The notes below the pieces were generated by a model. It was not told the DNA's origin and did not search any database. It saw only the letters and a list, made by a program, of their open reading frames with translations. A stretch of 64,000 nucleotides of DNA from Chitinophagales bacterium (GTDB taxonomy: Bacteria; Bacteroidota; Bacteroidia; Chitinophagales; Chitinophagaceae). The position numbers and the translations under genes were made by a program. Shown one piece after another: positions 47,604 to 57,903 of this stretch (its first letter is position 1; every line of letters begins with the position of its first letter). The stretch spans positions 2,418,001 through 2,482,000 of the forward strand of contig JAFLBI010000001.1 in assembly GCA_017303835.1 (NCBI GenBank), given 5' to 3'.

Positions 47604-50600
47604 ATTGCTCCCTTAATTGCTTATATACTTTCTCCAGTACTTTCTCTGTTTCCATAATCATGGTTGCTATTTCTTCAGAGAGATTTTTTTCTCTACCCAA
47701 TATTTCAATGCGCCTGATTACTTCTTTCAAAGGCTGAATGCCCATTGTGTCAATTGTGGGTTTCATACGATGCGCAGTTCTGTAAACGGTATCCGCATCT
47801 CTTTTTTCCAAAGCCTGTTTAAGCAACTGCATGTCTTCGGGCATAGTTTTCAAGAACAGTAAAACCATTTTTGTGCGGAACTCAGTTCCTGGTCCTGCAA
47901 TACCATTGAACATGCTTAAGTCAAACAAATTGATGTTTTCTTTCGCTGCTTTTGTATTTGCTTTGGCCTTGCCCTCTTTCTTCTTCTTATTTGTACTGAA
48001 GATTTTTTGAATGGCTGAGTAAAGTTCTTCTTCTGTATAAGGTTTTGTTACAGCTGCGTTTACGCCGGCTTTCAGGTATTTCTCCTGATCTTTTTTAAAT
48101 GCATTTGCGGTAAGTGCAATGATTGGAATGCGTGCTTTCTCAGCATCATCCATATTTCTGATGAGGTCTGTAGCTTCTAATCCATCCATATCCGGCATGA
48201 GGATATCCATAAGGATCAGGTCAAATTCTTGTTTTGAAACCAGATCAACAGCCTCTTTACCATTCACGGCTACAACTACATCCATACCCCAATATTCCAG
48301 CATATGACGGGCAATCATTCTATTCAGTTCCACATCTTCTGCCAGTAATACTTTTTTACCCTTGAGGAGATTGGTTTCCTGAATGGTTTCAGTCGTTGTT
48401 GCAACCAACTCTGAATTGACTTTGATATATGGAATGTAGAAACTGAATTTGGTTCCTTTATTCACAACACTATTCACGCTGAGTTGACCACCCTGTAGTT
48501 CTACCAGGTTCTTACAAATACCCAAGCCCAAACCGGTACCACCATATTTTCTGGAGATATCCGTACTGGCTTGTACAAATGGGTCGAAGATGGTTTGTAT
48601 TTTTTCTTCCGGAATACCGATGCCGGTATCTTCCACATCAAACTGTAACAGAATTTTTTCTGCTGTTTCCCGGATTGGCTGAAGGGTAACAGTAATCCTT
48701 CCTTGTTGAGTGAATTTCAAAGCATTGCTCAGCAGGTTGTTCAGTATTTGTCCAAGTCGGTAAGGATCTCCACTAACAGTAAAGCTTTGTTTATCTGGAA
48801 CAATTAATGCCAGCTGAAGTCCTTTCTCCTCTGCTTTAAACTGAAACGACTGTACAGCAACGTTTACTTTATCAAGTACATCAAACGGCACTTGTTCCAG
48901 TTCCAGTTTACCTGCAGTAATTTTTTCAATCTCTAAAACATCATTTACAATTACCAGAAGATTTCTTGCAGATTCGGTAATCAGGTGGAGATAATTCTTT
49001 TGTTGTTCGCTGAGTTTTGTTTTTCCAAGCATGGCTGCCACACCTATAATACCATTCATGGGTGTGCGTATTTCATGGCTCATATTGGCCAGGAAAATCT
49101 GTTTGGCTTCAGCTGCTTTTTCAGTGAGGTCTTTAGCGAGTAGCAACTCTCTTTCAGCATTTACCCTGTCTGTAATATCCTGAGCAAAGCCGATGATATA
49201 AGGATTGCTGCTTTCCTCCACCATCATATAATTCTGGAAAAGCAGGTTGAGTTGTCTTCCTTTTTTATGCTGTACTGTAAATACGCCTTTCGCACTGCCT
49301 TCCATGGCAATTTCCTGCAGATAGCCTGTTCTCAACTCATCCATATCGGCATCCGGCATAAAATCAATCAGGTTTTTACCGATCAATTCATGCTCATCAT
49401 AGCCAAGCGTCTGACAAATAGCCGGGTTAACAGAAAGCAATCTGCCTTGCAAATCGTGCGTGCAGATGAGTGCCTGACTAAATCTGAATAAATCTTTGAA
49501 ACGTTTTTCACTGATGGCAACCTGTTCTTCAATTTGCTTACGCTGGGTAATGTCTAAGCCATAACCAATCACCAGAATAACATCGCCCTGTTCGTTGAGT
49601 ACAGGAAACATATTCCTTAGGTGGTGTTGCGTACTTCCGTCAGCGTTTACCAAAGTTTCTTCCCAGGAGTGCAGTGTCTTTGAATTAACAACTGCATGAA
49701 ACTTTTCTCTCCTCGCAACAGCAATCGACATTGGTTTATTCCTCAGCTTGCAATAGTCTTCATCTTTCTTACCAATCATCCATTTACGCAATTCCGGATC
49801 TTTAATTGCAATTGGGTTCAGGTAGAGATATGTATGCGCTGCATCAAAAACAGCAATATCCGCAGGGATATTATCCATAATCTGCTCATAGAACTTTTGC
49901 TGTTCCTGAAGTCTTTGGCGATAGCTGAATGCCGTGGTTACATCCCGGTAGTTCCAGAGATGGCCATGGTATTTTTCATCTATAAAAATGGGTATGTAAT
50001 CCCTTTCCAATACCCTGCCGTCTGCCATTTGAAGAACTTCATTCAGTATGGGTTGCTGTTGTTTTAAAATCTCCTCAACACCAACAACAAAGGCATCCGG
50101 ATCTGCAAAGAAAGATTTGCTCTGCTCGGCAGACTGTGAACAATCTGCACCTATTAGCATATCAGGTGGTGCAGGAATGTTGAACATATCGCAGAAATGC
50201 TGATTAGAGAGAACGATTCTTCTTTGATCGTCTTCTACCATGATGGCACTGTTCATATTACCAATCAGGGTCGTTAATCTTTTACTGGTTCTGGATAGTT
50301 CAGTTTCAATTTCTTTCTGCGCTGTGATATCGGTATGGATACCGATCATTTTTTGGGGTCGGCCTTCTGCATCTTTCTCAATCACCATGCCCCTGTCTAA
50401 AATCCAGATATAGCTGCCGTCTTTTTTGCGCATCCGGTAACTGCGGTTATGCATCATTCTTTCACCAGATGCATACTCCTGATCCATTTCATTGATCATC
50501 AAAACATCATCCGGATGGATCAGTTTTTTCCAAGAGTATTCCTCATCAGTAAACTCTTCAGGACTATAGCCAAGCATCCGCTTGTACTGATCTGAATAAA

Positions 50601-51528
50601 ATGGTTTTCGAGCAGTGAAGTCAAATTCCCAGATACCATCACCTGCACCCTCTAATGCAAACTTCCAGCGCAGCTCACTATCTTTTAGTCTGGTGTCAGC
50701 TTCTTTTTCTTCAGTAATATCTTCTTCTACTGCAAAATATCCGGTAAGGTTGTTTTGCTTATCGAATAAGGGCTGTCCGTTAATTCTTACCCAATAGGGC
50801 TTACCTAATTTGTGGTAATTGAGTATTTCGCATACAAAGGGTAAGCGTTTGCGTATTTGATCAGAAAGAAAAACAGCTGTTTCCTTATTGGTTTCTTTGC
50901 CTTGTAAAAAATGACCTGGCTTTTTGCCTTTAACTTCTGATAAGGTGTAGCCGGTAATTTTAGTAAAGCCCTTGTTTACCCAATCTATTTTGCCATCCTT
51001 GTCAGCGATGATTACTGCATTTACTGTTTCTTCTGCAACCAAGGAAAGTCGCTTCAGATCATTTCTTTGTTGCTGAATGGTGTGTAGTAGTTGCTTAACC
51101 TCTTCATTTACAATTTCCTGAGTCTTTAGTACATGCAGCAAATCAATCAAAGGATCATGATAGGCAAAATCGTGGATACTGAGTGAGTTGCTTTTTATCT
51201 GTTCCATCGACTCAAACCAAGGCGAGCCTACAAACAATAATTGATTGGTTTCTGGTAAAAATTCAATTTGCCCGCGTAGCGCGATTGGGGTTTCTCCAAT
51301 CGTTTCAAGAACAATTAGTTTATTCACTTCAGCTTTTAGCGCTTCGAAACTTTGTGTTGCTAGTTCTGGGCGCTTTACTACAAACTGTGTGAAAAAGGGT
51401 TGTTGTATTACCTGTGCGTATATTTTGGTTAGGCTTTGTCCAGCAGCAGCAATAGTTAATGACTCTCCAATCAATATGTGAAAGGGGAAGAGTCGATTAA
51501 ACTGTTCGCTGTTAAAGCCAATATACAT
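47593..51528 (-). CDS. H-NOX-associated hybrid histidine kinase with PAS array, receiver and Hpt
   Basis: 1311 residues, no membrane segment. Residues 1-150 resemble the H-NOX-associated (HNOBA) domain (FNRLFPFHILIGE, FVVKRP, LRGQIEFLPETNQLLFVGSPW, HDPLIDLLHV). Five PAS-like units follow (about 160-280, 285-405, 415-535, 545-665, 672-790). Then HisKA NMSHEIRTPMNG (His818), HATPase (LNNLLSNALKF, DTGIGIP, GGTGLGLGI), a receiver with LMDILMPDMDG (Asp1108), and an Hpt domain YRTAHRMKP (His1253). The ATG overlaps the H-NOX stop as TAATG. It is the presumed kinase partner of H-NOX in a His-Asp-His-Asp relay to the sigma-54 regulator. Confidence 0.93.
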   Translation of the reverse strand: MYIGFNSEQFNRLFPFHILIGESLTIAAAGQSLTKIYAQVIQQPFFTQFVVKRPELATQSFEALKAEVNKLIVLETIGETPIALRGQIEFLPETNQLLFVGSPWFESMEQIKSNSLSIHDFAYHDPLIDLLHVLKTQEIVNEEVKQLLHTIQQQRNDLKRLSLVAEETVNAVIIADKDGKIDWVNKGFTKITGYTLSEVKGKKPGHFLQGKETNKETAVFLSDQIRKRLPFVCEILNYHKLGKPYWVRINGQPLFDKQNNLTGYFAVEEDITEEKEADTRLKDSELRWKFALEGAGDGIWEFDFTARKPFYSDQYKRMLGYSPEEFTDEEYSWKKLIHPDDVLMINEMDQEYASGERMMHNRSYRMRKKDGSYIWILDRGMVIEKDAEGRPQKMIGIHTDITAQKEIETELSRTSKRLTTLIGNMNSAIMVEDDQRRIVLSNQHFCDMFNIPAPPDMLIGADCSQSAEQSKSFFADPDAFVVGVEEILKQQQPILNEVLQMADGRVLERDYIPIFIDEKYHGHLWNYRDVTTAFSYRQRLQEQQKFYEQIMDNIPADIAVFDAAHTYLYLNPIAIKDPELRKWMIGKKDEDYCKLRNKPMSIAVARREKFHAVVNSKTLHSWEETLVNADGSTQHHLRNMFPVLNEQGDVILVIGYGLDITQRKQIEEQVAISEKRFKDLFRFSQALICTHDLQGRLLSVNPAICQTLGYDEHELIGKNLIDFMPDADMDELRTGYLQEIAMEGSAKGVFTVQHKKGRQLNLLFQNYMMVEESSNPYIIGFAQDITDRVNAERELLLAKDLTEKAAEAKQIFLANMSHEIRTPMNGIIGVAAMLGKTKLSEQQKNYLHLITESARNLLVIVNDVLEIEKITAGKLELEQVPFDVLDKVNVAVQSFQFKAEEKGLQLALIVPDKQSFTVSGDPYRLGQILNNLLSNALKFTQQGRITVTLQPIRETAEKILLQFDVEDTGIGIPEEKIQTIFDPFVQASTDISRKYGGTGLGLGICKNLVELQGGQLSVNSVVNKGTKFSFYIPYIKVNSELVATTTETIQETNLLKGKKVLLAEDVELNRMIARHMLEYWGMDVVVAVNGKEAVDLVSKQEFDLILMDILMPDMDGLEATDLIRNMDDAEKARIPIIALTANAFKKDQEKYLKAGVNAAVTKPYTEEELYSAIQKIFSTNKKKKEGKAKANTKAAKENINLFDLSMFNGIAGPGTEFRTKMVLLFLKTMPEDMQLLKQALEKRDADTVYRTAHRMKPTIDTMGIQPLKEVIRRIEILGREKNLSEEIATMIMETEKVLEKVYKQLREQFNA

Positions 51529-52070
51529 TACCAACTCACTTTAAACGTTTCATGATCTGCGCCTTGGTCTCTGCTGCTGATCAATTTAACCGTTACAGCT
51601 GTTTGATACATTTTGCCGAGACCATGCAATAAGCCCATTACAAAATCCTGCAGTCCCAATCGCTTAGAGAAATAGTGAACATGAATACTACTTTCTTCAA
51701 TATGGCTTACTTTAAACTCAGGGGGCGTGAGTTTGGGATAAATCAACATTACCCGATTATGGAATACAGGTAGGTTAACCAGAAACTCTTTTAAATTATG
51801 GCCACCAGCTTCCATCAGGCCGCCATATTTTTCTTTTCCGGTTTTTAGTACCCAGTATTCGCCAAAAGCCATGAGCACTTCTCTTAATGATAAGTCGGTT
51901 TCTTCAGCAACAGCGCTGGCCAATTGATAAGTAATGGCATCATCATAGGGTTCATTACTGATAAAGAATTCCACATCTACGCCACTGCGGACTTTGATGC
52001 GTTCCCATTTTTCTTCACCAAAATTTTCTTTGACTAGCTCTTCGATAGCTTTGTTTACGATACCGTACAT
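51528..52070 (-). CDS. H-NOX heme-based nitric oxide/oxygen sensor
   Basis: 180 residues, stand-alone H-NOX. Starts MYGIVNKAIEELVKENFGEE; proximal heme His104 in LVNLPVFHNRVMLIYP; heme-propionate motif Y-x-S-x-R at 133/135/137 (HYFSKRLG); P-P-E-F at 117-120. The distal pocket cannot be modelled here, so NO versus O2 preference is open, but kinase-linked bacterial H-NOX proteins are usually NO sensors. Second gene of the leftward operon: 10 bp after the sigma-54 regulator and overlapping the kinase start. Confidence 0.95.
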   Translation of the reverse strand: MYGIVNKAIEELVKENFGEEKWERIKVRSGVDVEFFISNEPYDDAITYQLASAVAEETDLSLREVLMAFGEYWVLKTGKEKYGGLMEAGGHNLKEFLVNLPVFHNRVMLIYPKLTPPEFKVSHIEESSIHVHYFSKRLGLQDFVMGLLHGLGKMYQTAVTVKLISSRDQGADHETFKVSW

Positions 52071-52080
52071 AGCAGGGTGT

Positions 52081-53448
52081 TTATTTCTTCAGGATGATTT
52101 CTCCAGCTTGTACCATGCGGTATAAGGTGGACTTGCCAATATCCAGTTTTTTCGCCACAAGCAGTATATCATAATCGTATTTCTCCAGGTAATGCTGAAT
52201 TATTTTTCTTTCATAATCGCGCAAAGTCATTTCCTCCTGAAGCAGGTCTGCTTCTTTGTTGTTGTTAAACAGGGTCAGGTTATCTGCTTCAATATTGCTT
52301 CCATCTGCCATAACAGCTGCGAGTTCTACAATTGACTTCAATTCACGAACATTACCGGGAAAACTATAGTTACGCAGTTTATCAAAAGCAGCGGTACTGC
52401 AGGTTTTCTCAGGCAATTGATTGTCTTTGCAGAATTGCTGCAAAAAGTGTTTTGCCAGTACTATAATATCATTGCCTCTTTCTCTTAATGGTGGAATGCT
52501 GATTGGTAAACCCAGAAGTCTGTAATACAAATCCTCACGAAAACGTTTGGCTTTTACTTCTTCTGTTAAATTGCGGTGCGTTGCTACAATGATGCGAACA
52601 TCAATGGGAACAACTGTATTACTGCCTATTCTGGTGATCTCTCTTTCCTGTAGTACGCGCAAGAGTTTTGCCTGGAGTGTAAGATCCATCTCGCCAATCT
52701 CATCTAAGAATAATGTGCCTTTGTGTGCTTCTTCAAACTTGCCGAGGCGTTTGCCCGTTGCGCCGGTAAATGCACCTTTCTCATGACCGAATAATTCACT
52801 CTCTAATAAGTCTCTAGGAATGGCAGCCACATTCAATGCTACAAATGGATATTGTTGTCGCGAAGAGTTGTGGTGAATGGCTTTAGCAACCATTTCCTTA
52901 CCTGTACCCGTTTCACCGGTAATGGAAACCGTGATATTGGTTTGTGCTGCTTTTTCAATTAATTGAAACACTTTTTGCATCGCATCACTCTGTCCGATAA
53001 TCATTTTATTGATATCGTATCGGTGCTTGAGCTGGCTCTTCAATTCACTAACTTCTGTTTTTAGTGATTTGATTTGCTGAAGCCGGATGATCACATTCCA
53101 GAGAATATCCTTGGTGTCTTCATTCTTTACAATATAATCAGCTGCCCCTGCCTGCAATAGACTTACGGCAGTACCCACATCTTCTTGCCCTGAAACCACC
53201 AATACATCTGTATCGGGTGAATCATGCTTGATTTTTTTTAGTACTTCTTCGCCCGTTTGTTTTGGTAATGAATAATCCAGCGTTACCACATCAGGCTTGT
53301 TATGTAGCTGCGCAAAAAAACTTTGCTCATCGTTGAAAACCGTTACCTCATAGTCAGGATTCAAGGATAAATAATGATGCAGCATGGTAGCATACCAAGG
53401 ATCGTCATCCAGAATATATATGCGTAAGAGCTTTTTCACAGTGTTCAA
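52081..53448 (-). CDS. NtrC-type sigma-54-dependent response regulator
   Basis: 455 residues. Receiver (YILDDDPW; phospho-Asp58 in VVTLDYSLPKQTG), AAA+ domain with Walker A GETGTGKE (178-185), sigma-54 contact loop GAFTGA (225-230), Walker B GTLFLDEIGEMD, and arginine-finger/sensor region FREDLYYRLLGLPISIPPLRER. A Fis-type HTH closes it (ILLVAKKLDIGKSTLYRMV). First gene of the H-NOX operon, so it is the likely output of the gas-sensing relay. Its targets would carry GG-N10-GC promoters; none was found convincingly in the window. Confidence 0.95.
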   Translation of the reverse strand: MNTVKKLLRIYILDDDPWYATMLHHYLSLNPDYEVTVFNDEQSFFAQLHNKPDVVTLDYSLPKQTGEEVLKKIKHDSPDTDVLVVSGQEDVGTAVSLLQAGAADYIVKNEDTKDILWNVIIRLQQIKSLKTEVSELKSQLKHRYDINKMIIGQSDAMQKVFQLIEKAAQTNITVSITGETGTGKEMVAKAIHHNSSRQQYPFVALNVAAIPRDLLESELFGHEKGAFTGATGKRLGKFEEAHKGTLFLDEIGEMDLTLQAKLLRVLQEREITRIGSNTVVPIDVRIIVATHRNLTEEVKAKRFREDLYYRLLGLPISIPPLRERGNDIIVLAKHFLQQFCKDNQLPEKTCSTAAFDKLRNYSFPGNVRELKSIVELAAVMADGSNIEADNLTLFNNNKEADLLQEEMTLRDYERKIIQHYLEKYDYDILLVAKKLDIGKSTLYRMVQAGEIILKK

Positions 53449-53786
53449 TTAAGATGTGAACGGGAAAAAATCCAATAATTAGAATAAAGTTCCCAAAAAG
53501 GGAAATAGCAGACAATTAAATTTTCATAATTAATTGATAATCAATATCAAAAATTTTGGCATCATTCTTCGTATACAGTGCTATCCAAACACATCCAATA
53601 GTCCTTTTTTAAAAATCCAATACCTATGAACCAACCACATATCCTATAGATCTCCTCTTTTGCTAAGGTCAATACCTGCATCCCCCGGCAGGGTTGATAA
53701 ACCTGATACCAACAAGCGCACCCATGTAACCCATGGGTGTTTGTTTTATGCCATTTTGCAGTACTTTTCTGTTTCATCTTTTGTAC
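53449..53786. other. Divergent intergenic region between the H-NOX operon and the BNR-repeat gene
   Basis: Very AT-rich near 53510-53560, with the palindrome ATTGATAATCAAT (53533-53545), a possible operator for the leftward operon. A CACCCATG (53718-53725) / CATGGGTG (53731-53738) hairpin followed by TTTGTTTT at 53739 looks like a terminator or leader attenuator 50 bp ahead of the BNR gene. No ORF here is convincing. Confidence 0.5.
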
Positions 53787-56700
53787 ATGAAAAAAATGCT
53801 TCTCCCGGCTTTACTTGCCTTTGCAGTATTGCCTTTGTCTGCTCAGAAAAAATCAACCGCAAAACAAGCCAACCCTGTTGCTGCTAAAGAATCACAGCCC
53901 GTTTGGGATAGTCTTTTTAAAACAGCAAGATTTCGCAATATTGGTCCGTTCAGAGGCGGACGTTCTGTAACAGCAACAGGTGTACCAAATCAGCCTTTGG
54001 TTTATTATATGGGTACCACAGGTGGTGGCGTTTGGAAAACAATGGATGCAGGACAAACTTGGAACAATATTTCTGATGGTTATTTTAAAACGGGTTCTGT
54101 TGGCGCAGTAGCAGTAGCTCCGAGTGATGTAAATGTGGTCTATGTAGGCATGGGCGAGCATGCGCCGCGTGGCGTGATGACGAGTTATGGTGATGGCGTG
54201 TACAAATCAACCGATGCTGGTAAAACCTGGACCCATCTTGGTCTGGCGCTTACGCGGCATATTTCATGGATACGTATTCATCCGCAAAATCCTGATGTGG
54301 TGTACGTGGCTGCGCAGGGTGCATTACATGGTCCTAATGAAGAACGCGGTGTCTATAAATCTGTAGATGGCGGTAAGAACTGGAAAAAAGTTTTGTATGT
54401 AGATAATAATACTGGTTGTGCCGATCTGGATTTGGATGCGAACAACCCACGTATACTCTATGCTGCTATGTGGGATTATCGTCGCCTGCCTTGGGAAGTA
54501 CGCAGTGGTGGAAAGGGCAGTGGTTTGTATAAGAGTACAGATGGTGGCGACACCTGGGTGAAAATGCAGAAAGGCCTGCCCACTGAAATGGGTAAGATGA
54601 GTGTTAGTGTTTCTCGTGCCAACAGTGAAACTGTGTACGCGTTGATTGAAAGCGATACAGAAAAAGAAACCGGCGGTTTATTTGCCAGCCATGATGCAGG
54701 TAAGAATTGGAGCAGGGTAAGTGATGATCATCGCCTAACACAAAGAGCTTGGTATTATATTGAAGTGTTTGCAGATCCACAGGAAGAGCAAACAGTGTAC
54801 GTGTTGAATTCGCCGGGACTCAAATCAACGGATGGTGGTAAAACTTGGAACTATCTCAGTGGTACACATGGCGATTATCACCAGCTATGGATCAACCCAA
54901 GCAATAACAAGAACATGATCATCGCCAATGATGGTGGTGCAGCTATTACGTTTAATGGCGGTAAAGTTTGGAGCACACAAGACAATCAGCCAACAGCACA
55001 GTTTTACAGAGTGAATGCGGACAATTTGTTTCCATACAATATCTACGGCGGACAGCAGGACAATAGCTCTGTGAAAATTCAATCACGCAATCCGGGTGGG
55101 TGGTCTATTGGTGAACGTAACTGGACCTATTCTGCAGGAGGCGAAAGTGCTTTTCTTGCTTTCAATCCCGATGATCCAAAATATGTAGTGGGTGGTAGTT
55201 ATCAGGGCACGATTGAAATTCAAGATGCAGCAAGTGGTGAAGGCAAATACATCATGCCTGCGCCTATTCAATATCAGGCTTTGCAGCCTAAAGACATGAA
55301 GTATCGTTTTAACTGGAATGCACCTATTGTGTGGAGTAAGCATGAACCCAATACATTTTATCATGCAGGTAATGTCTTGTTTAAAACCAAGGATTTTGGA
55401 AAAAGCTGGGAGGCCATTTCACCAGACCTCACCACGCACGATACCAGCAAAATGGGCATTAGTGGTACACCTTATACCAATGAAGGTGCTGGCGGTGAAA
55501 ATTATTGCACCATTGCTTATGTAACAGAAACAACTGTGCCAGGGGTTATCTGGACAGGTAGTGATGATGGTGTGTTGAGTTTGACAAAAGATGGTGGTAA
55601 AACTTGGGCACGTGTTGGTCCGGCAGATTTAGGTGAAGCACTGATTAATTGCATTGAGGTATCACCACATGATCCGGCAACAGTATTCATTGCTGCAACC
55701 AAGTACAAGTTCAACGATTTTCAACCGCTCTTGTATGTAACCAATGATGAAGGAAAAACCTGGCGCAAGATTACCAATGGTATTCCTTATGGTGCATATA
55801 CCAGATGTATTCGTGAAGATGCTGAAAGAAAGGGTTTGCTGTTTGCAGGTACCGAAACTGGTTTGTATATATCAATTGATGGTGGAGCACAATGGCAACA
55901 AACACAATTGGGTTTACCGATTACACCTATCACTGATCTGAAAGTGCATCAGGGCGATCTGCTGGCATCTACCATGGGTCGCTCCTTCTGGATTTTGGAT
56001 GACCTGCATTTGCTGAGACAATACAATACTGCTAAGCAAAATCAATTTGTATTGTTTACACCGGAAAACGCCTATCGTGTTTCAGGTGGTAGTTATCTCG
56101 ATAGGAATCTACCCGAAGAAGCATATGAAACACCTTGGCAGGGAAGAACGGGTTTGAATCCTGCATCAGGGATTGTTCTGCACTATCAATTACCGGATAC
56201 AGTGAAATCAGATGCAACATTGACATTAACCATCAGAGATGCCAAAGGTGAAGTGGTAAGAACCTATAGCACATCGCCAGACAAAAACTTTATTGGCGAT
56301 TATCCGGGTGGTCCATCATCTGATCCTTTGTTGAGTACAAAACCCGGCATCAATCGTTTTGTATGGGATTTGCGTTATCCAACAGTGAACGGTGTGGATG
56401 GTGTATTCATTGAAGGTATGTATGAAGGGCATAGGGCCATACCCGGACAGTACAGCGCTGTACTCACTTACGGCAATCAATCTGCTACAACTAGTTTTCA
56501 GCTGAAAGCCGATCCGCGTATCAAAGCGAGTGAAGCAGACTATCAAGCGCAACATCAACTGGCCAGTAAAGTAGAAGCTTCTGTAAATACCATTCATGCC
56601 AGCATCACGCAAATGCGTAAAGTGCGTAATCAATTAACGCAATTACAGGAGCAAACCAAGGAACAGCATCAGTATGGCGATTTGCATCAGGAAATTGCAT

Positions 56701-56990
56701 CGTTGATCAAGGATATTAATCTGTGGGAAGCAGAACTTGTACAAACCAAAGCCAAATCCAATGATGATATCATCAATTATGTAAATAAGCTTACAGCAGA
56801 TTATATCTTCCTCAAAGGTGAGATGGATGCCAATATTCCTTATGTAACCAAGGGACAAGAAACCCGTTATCAGGAGTTGGATACTATTTGGCAAAAACAT
56901 GCCAATGTGCTTAATGAACTGAAATCTCGTGTGAAGAAATTGAATGAACGATGTGCTGCTTTACAGGTGCCTGTGGTAGCGATACAGTAA
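53787..56990 (+). CDS. Exported BNR/VPS10 (sortilin-like) beta-propeller protein
   Basis: 1067 residues with signal peptide [20 protein letters not shown]. At least eight Asp-box repeats (S-x-D-x-G-x-T-W type): [64 protein letters not shown], spread over residues about 80-730, forming one or two propellers. Next come a beta domain (about 770-920) and a C-terminal coiled-coil region (about 930-1060: [21 protein letters not shown]). This is the architecture of Bacteroidota proteins often annotated as glycosyl hydrolases, without proven catalysis. Start ATG 53787 chosen for the signal peptide; 18 upstream codons are open. Confidence 0.88.
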   Translation: MKKMLLPALLAFAVLPLSAQKKSTAKQANPVAAKESQPVWDSLFKTARFRNIGPFRGGRSVTATGVPNQPLVYYMGTTGGGVWKTMDAGQTWNNISDGYFKTGSVGAVAVAPSDVNVVYVGMGEHAPRGVMTSYGDGVYKSTDAGKTWTHLGLALTRHISWIRIHPQNPDVVYVAAQGALHGPNEERGVYKSVDGGKNWKKVLYVDNNTGCADLDLDANNPRILYAAMWDYRRLPWEVRSGGKGSGLYKSTDGGDTWVKMQKGLPTEMGKMSVSVSRANSETVYALIESDTEKETGGLFASHDAGKNWSRVSDDHRLTQRAWYYIEVFADPQEEQTVYVLNSPGLKSTDGGKTWNYLSGTHGDYHQLWINPSNNKNMIIANDGGAAITFNGGKVWSTQDNQPTAQFYRVNADNLFPYNIYGGQQDNSSVKIQSRNPGGWSIGERNWTYSAGGESAFLAFNPDDPKYVVGGSYQGTIEIQDAASGEGKYIMPAPIQYQALQPKDMKYRFNWNAPIVWSKHEPNTFYHAGNVLFKTKDFGKSWEAISPDLTTHDTSKMGISGTPYTNEGAGGENYCTIAYVTETTVPGVIWTGSDDGVLSLTKDGGKTWARVGPADLGEALINCIEVSPHDPATVFIAATKYKFNDFQPLLYVTNDEGKTWRKITNGIPYGAYTRCIREDAERKGLLFAGTETGLYISIDGGAQWQQTQLGLPITPITDLKVHQGDLLASTMGRSFWILDDLHLLRQYNTAKQNQFVLFTPENAYRVSGGSYLDRNLPEEAYETPWQGRTGLNPASGIVLHYQLPDTVKSDATLTLTIRDAKGEVVRTYSTSPDKNFIGDYPGGPSSDPLLSTKPGINRFVWDLRYPTVNGVDGVFIEGMYEGHRAIPGQYSAVLTYGNQSATTSFQLKADPRIKASEADYQAQHQLASKVEASVNTIHASITQMRKVRNQLTQLQEQTKEQHQYGDLHQEIASLIKDINLWEAELVQTKAKSNDDIINYVNKLTADYIFLKGEMDANIPYVTKGQETRYQELDTIWQKHANVLNELKSRVKKLNERCAALQVPVVAIQ

Positions 56991-57014
56991 TTGAATTTCA
57001 AAATAGTTAGTACT

Positions 57015-57052
57015 GAAGGGGTGATGGATTGTACGCAATCAATCATCCCTTC
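57015..57052. terminator. Bidirectional terminator between convergent genes
   Basis: GAAGGG/CCCTTC, TGAT/ATCA and GATTG/CAATC stack into one interrupted stem with loop TACG. It overlaps the last codons of the CarboxypepD gene. Confidence 0.7.
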
Positions 57053-57821
57053 TTCGCATAGGATTGTACGCTCTGCGGCGGTTCATCTTGAATGTTTCGT
57101 AGCATTTCTGGATATAGTAGCCTAATTCCAAATCATTCATGATTTGTACCATTTCATAATCGGGGCGAAAGCGTAGCATGAAAGTATCCAGTTCGGGAGA
57201 TTGAAGCTTGGTGATCTTACGAACAAACTGTTTACTAAAGCGATAGTTTACATATTTCTCATGCTCCTGTTCCACCAATCTTTTTTGCAGTGCTTCTAAT
57301 CTTCTTGTTCTGTCGAAACGAAACACATTGATCAGTTCTGCTAAGTCAAAACCCATACCTGCTCCGCCACTGAGCGGAGATGCATTGGTCACACGTAAGC
57401 CGGGTTTTCTGAAATCAAAATATTTCGCGTAGTCCTGCCGGTTCTGTATAGAATCGTACCTGTAATAATTGTTTCTTACCCTTACCGCAGGCAATTCAGT
57501 GGCGCGTACATAGACAGACACATTAAAATTGTCGTAGTTGGTAATGGTATCTACTGCATACTTTTTGGTGGATTTGCCAATCAGCTGAAACCAGATAGAA
57601 TCATTTTCTGGCACATTGATACAATACTGACCCAAAGAATCGGTGATGGTACCCCTGCCCGATTTAGCAATTACGGCAACAGCTTCGATTGGATTTCTTG
57701 CAGTAATATCATATACAGTGCCGCAAATACGAACCAATTTTTGCGCAAACAGGGTTTGTGCAGAGCAAAAAATGATGCAAGCAATTAAGAAGCTTCGTAG
57801 CAGTGTACTCAAATCCGGCAT
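57039..57821 (-). CDS. Exported CarboxypepD-regulatory-like protein
   Basis: 260 residues with signal peptide (ending LFAQ). A CarboxypepD_reg-like Ig domain at about residues 30-110 (VRICGTVYDITARNPIEAVAVIAKSGRGTITDSLGQYCINVP) is followed by a charged, Arg-rich C-terminal half (YDSIQNRQDYAKYFDF, GMGFDLAELINVFRFDRTRRLEALQKRLVEQE) seen in a conserved Bacteroidota family. No catalytic motif. Probably periplasmic or surface-associated; function unknown. Confidence 0.8.
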   Translation of the reverse strand: MPDLSTLLRSFLIACIIFCSAQTLFAQKLVRICGTVYDITARNPIEAVAVIAKSGRGTITDSLGQYCINVPENDSIWFQLIGKSTKKYAVDTITNYDNFNVSVYVRATELPAVRVRNNYYRYDSIQNRQDYAKYFDFRKPGLRVTNASPLSGGAGMGFDLAELINVFRFDRTRRLEALQKRLVEQEHEKYVNYRFSKQFVRKITKLQSPELDTFMLRFRPDYEMVQIMNDLELGYYIQKCYETFKMNRRRAYNPMRRRDD

Positions 57822-57840
57822 TTAAAGCTGTAATATTAAG

Positions 57841-57867
57841 TCAGCCCCGGCAAATGGCAGGGGCTGA
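57841..57867 (-). terminator. Hairpin after the esterase gene
   Basis: TCAGCCCC (57841-57848) pairs with GGGGCTGA (57860-57867), 11-nt loop; T/A-rich downstream on the minus strand. Likely separates the esterase and CarboxypepD transcripts. Confidence 0.6.
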
Positions 57868-57903
57868 TTGGTTGTATTAACGGCTTTTTTGCAAATATGT
57901 TGG

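Noticed and set aside
53563-53585. TTGGCATCATTCTTCG as a sigma-54 promoter near the sigma-54 regulator
   Set aside because: The -12 GC dinucleotide is absent (CG instead), so the GG-N10-GC rule is not met.
53680-53740. Sequence with AACCTGAT ... GCG words resembling part of a TPP riboswitch ahead of the BNR gene
   Set aside because: The CTGAGA half and the paired stems of the thi-box are missing and the downstream gene has no link to thiamine.
53562-53777. Minus-strand 71-codon ORF in the H-NOX/BNR gap
   Set aside because: No family resemblance, spans a hairpin and the promoter region of both flanking genes.
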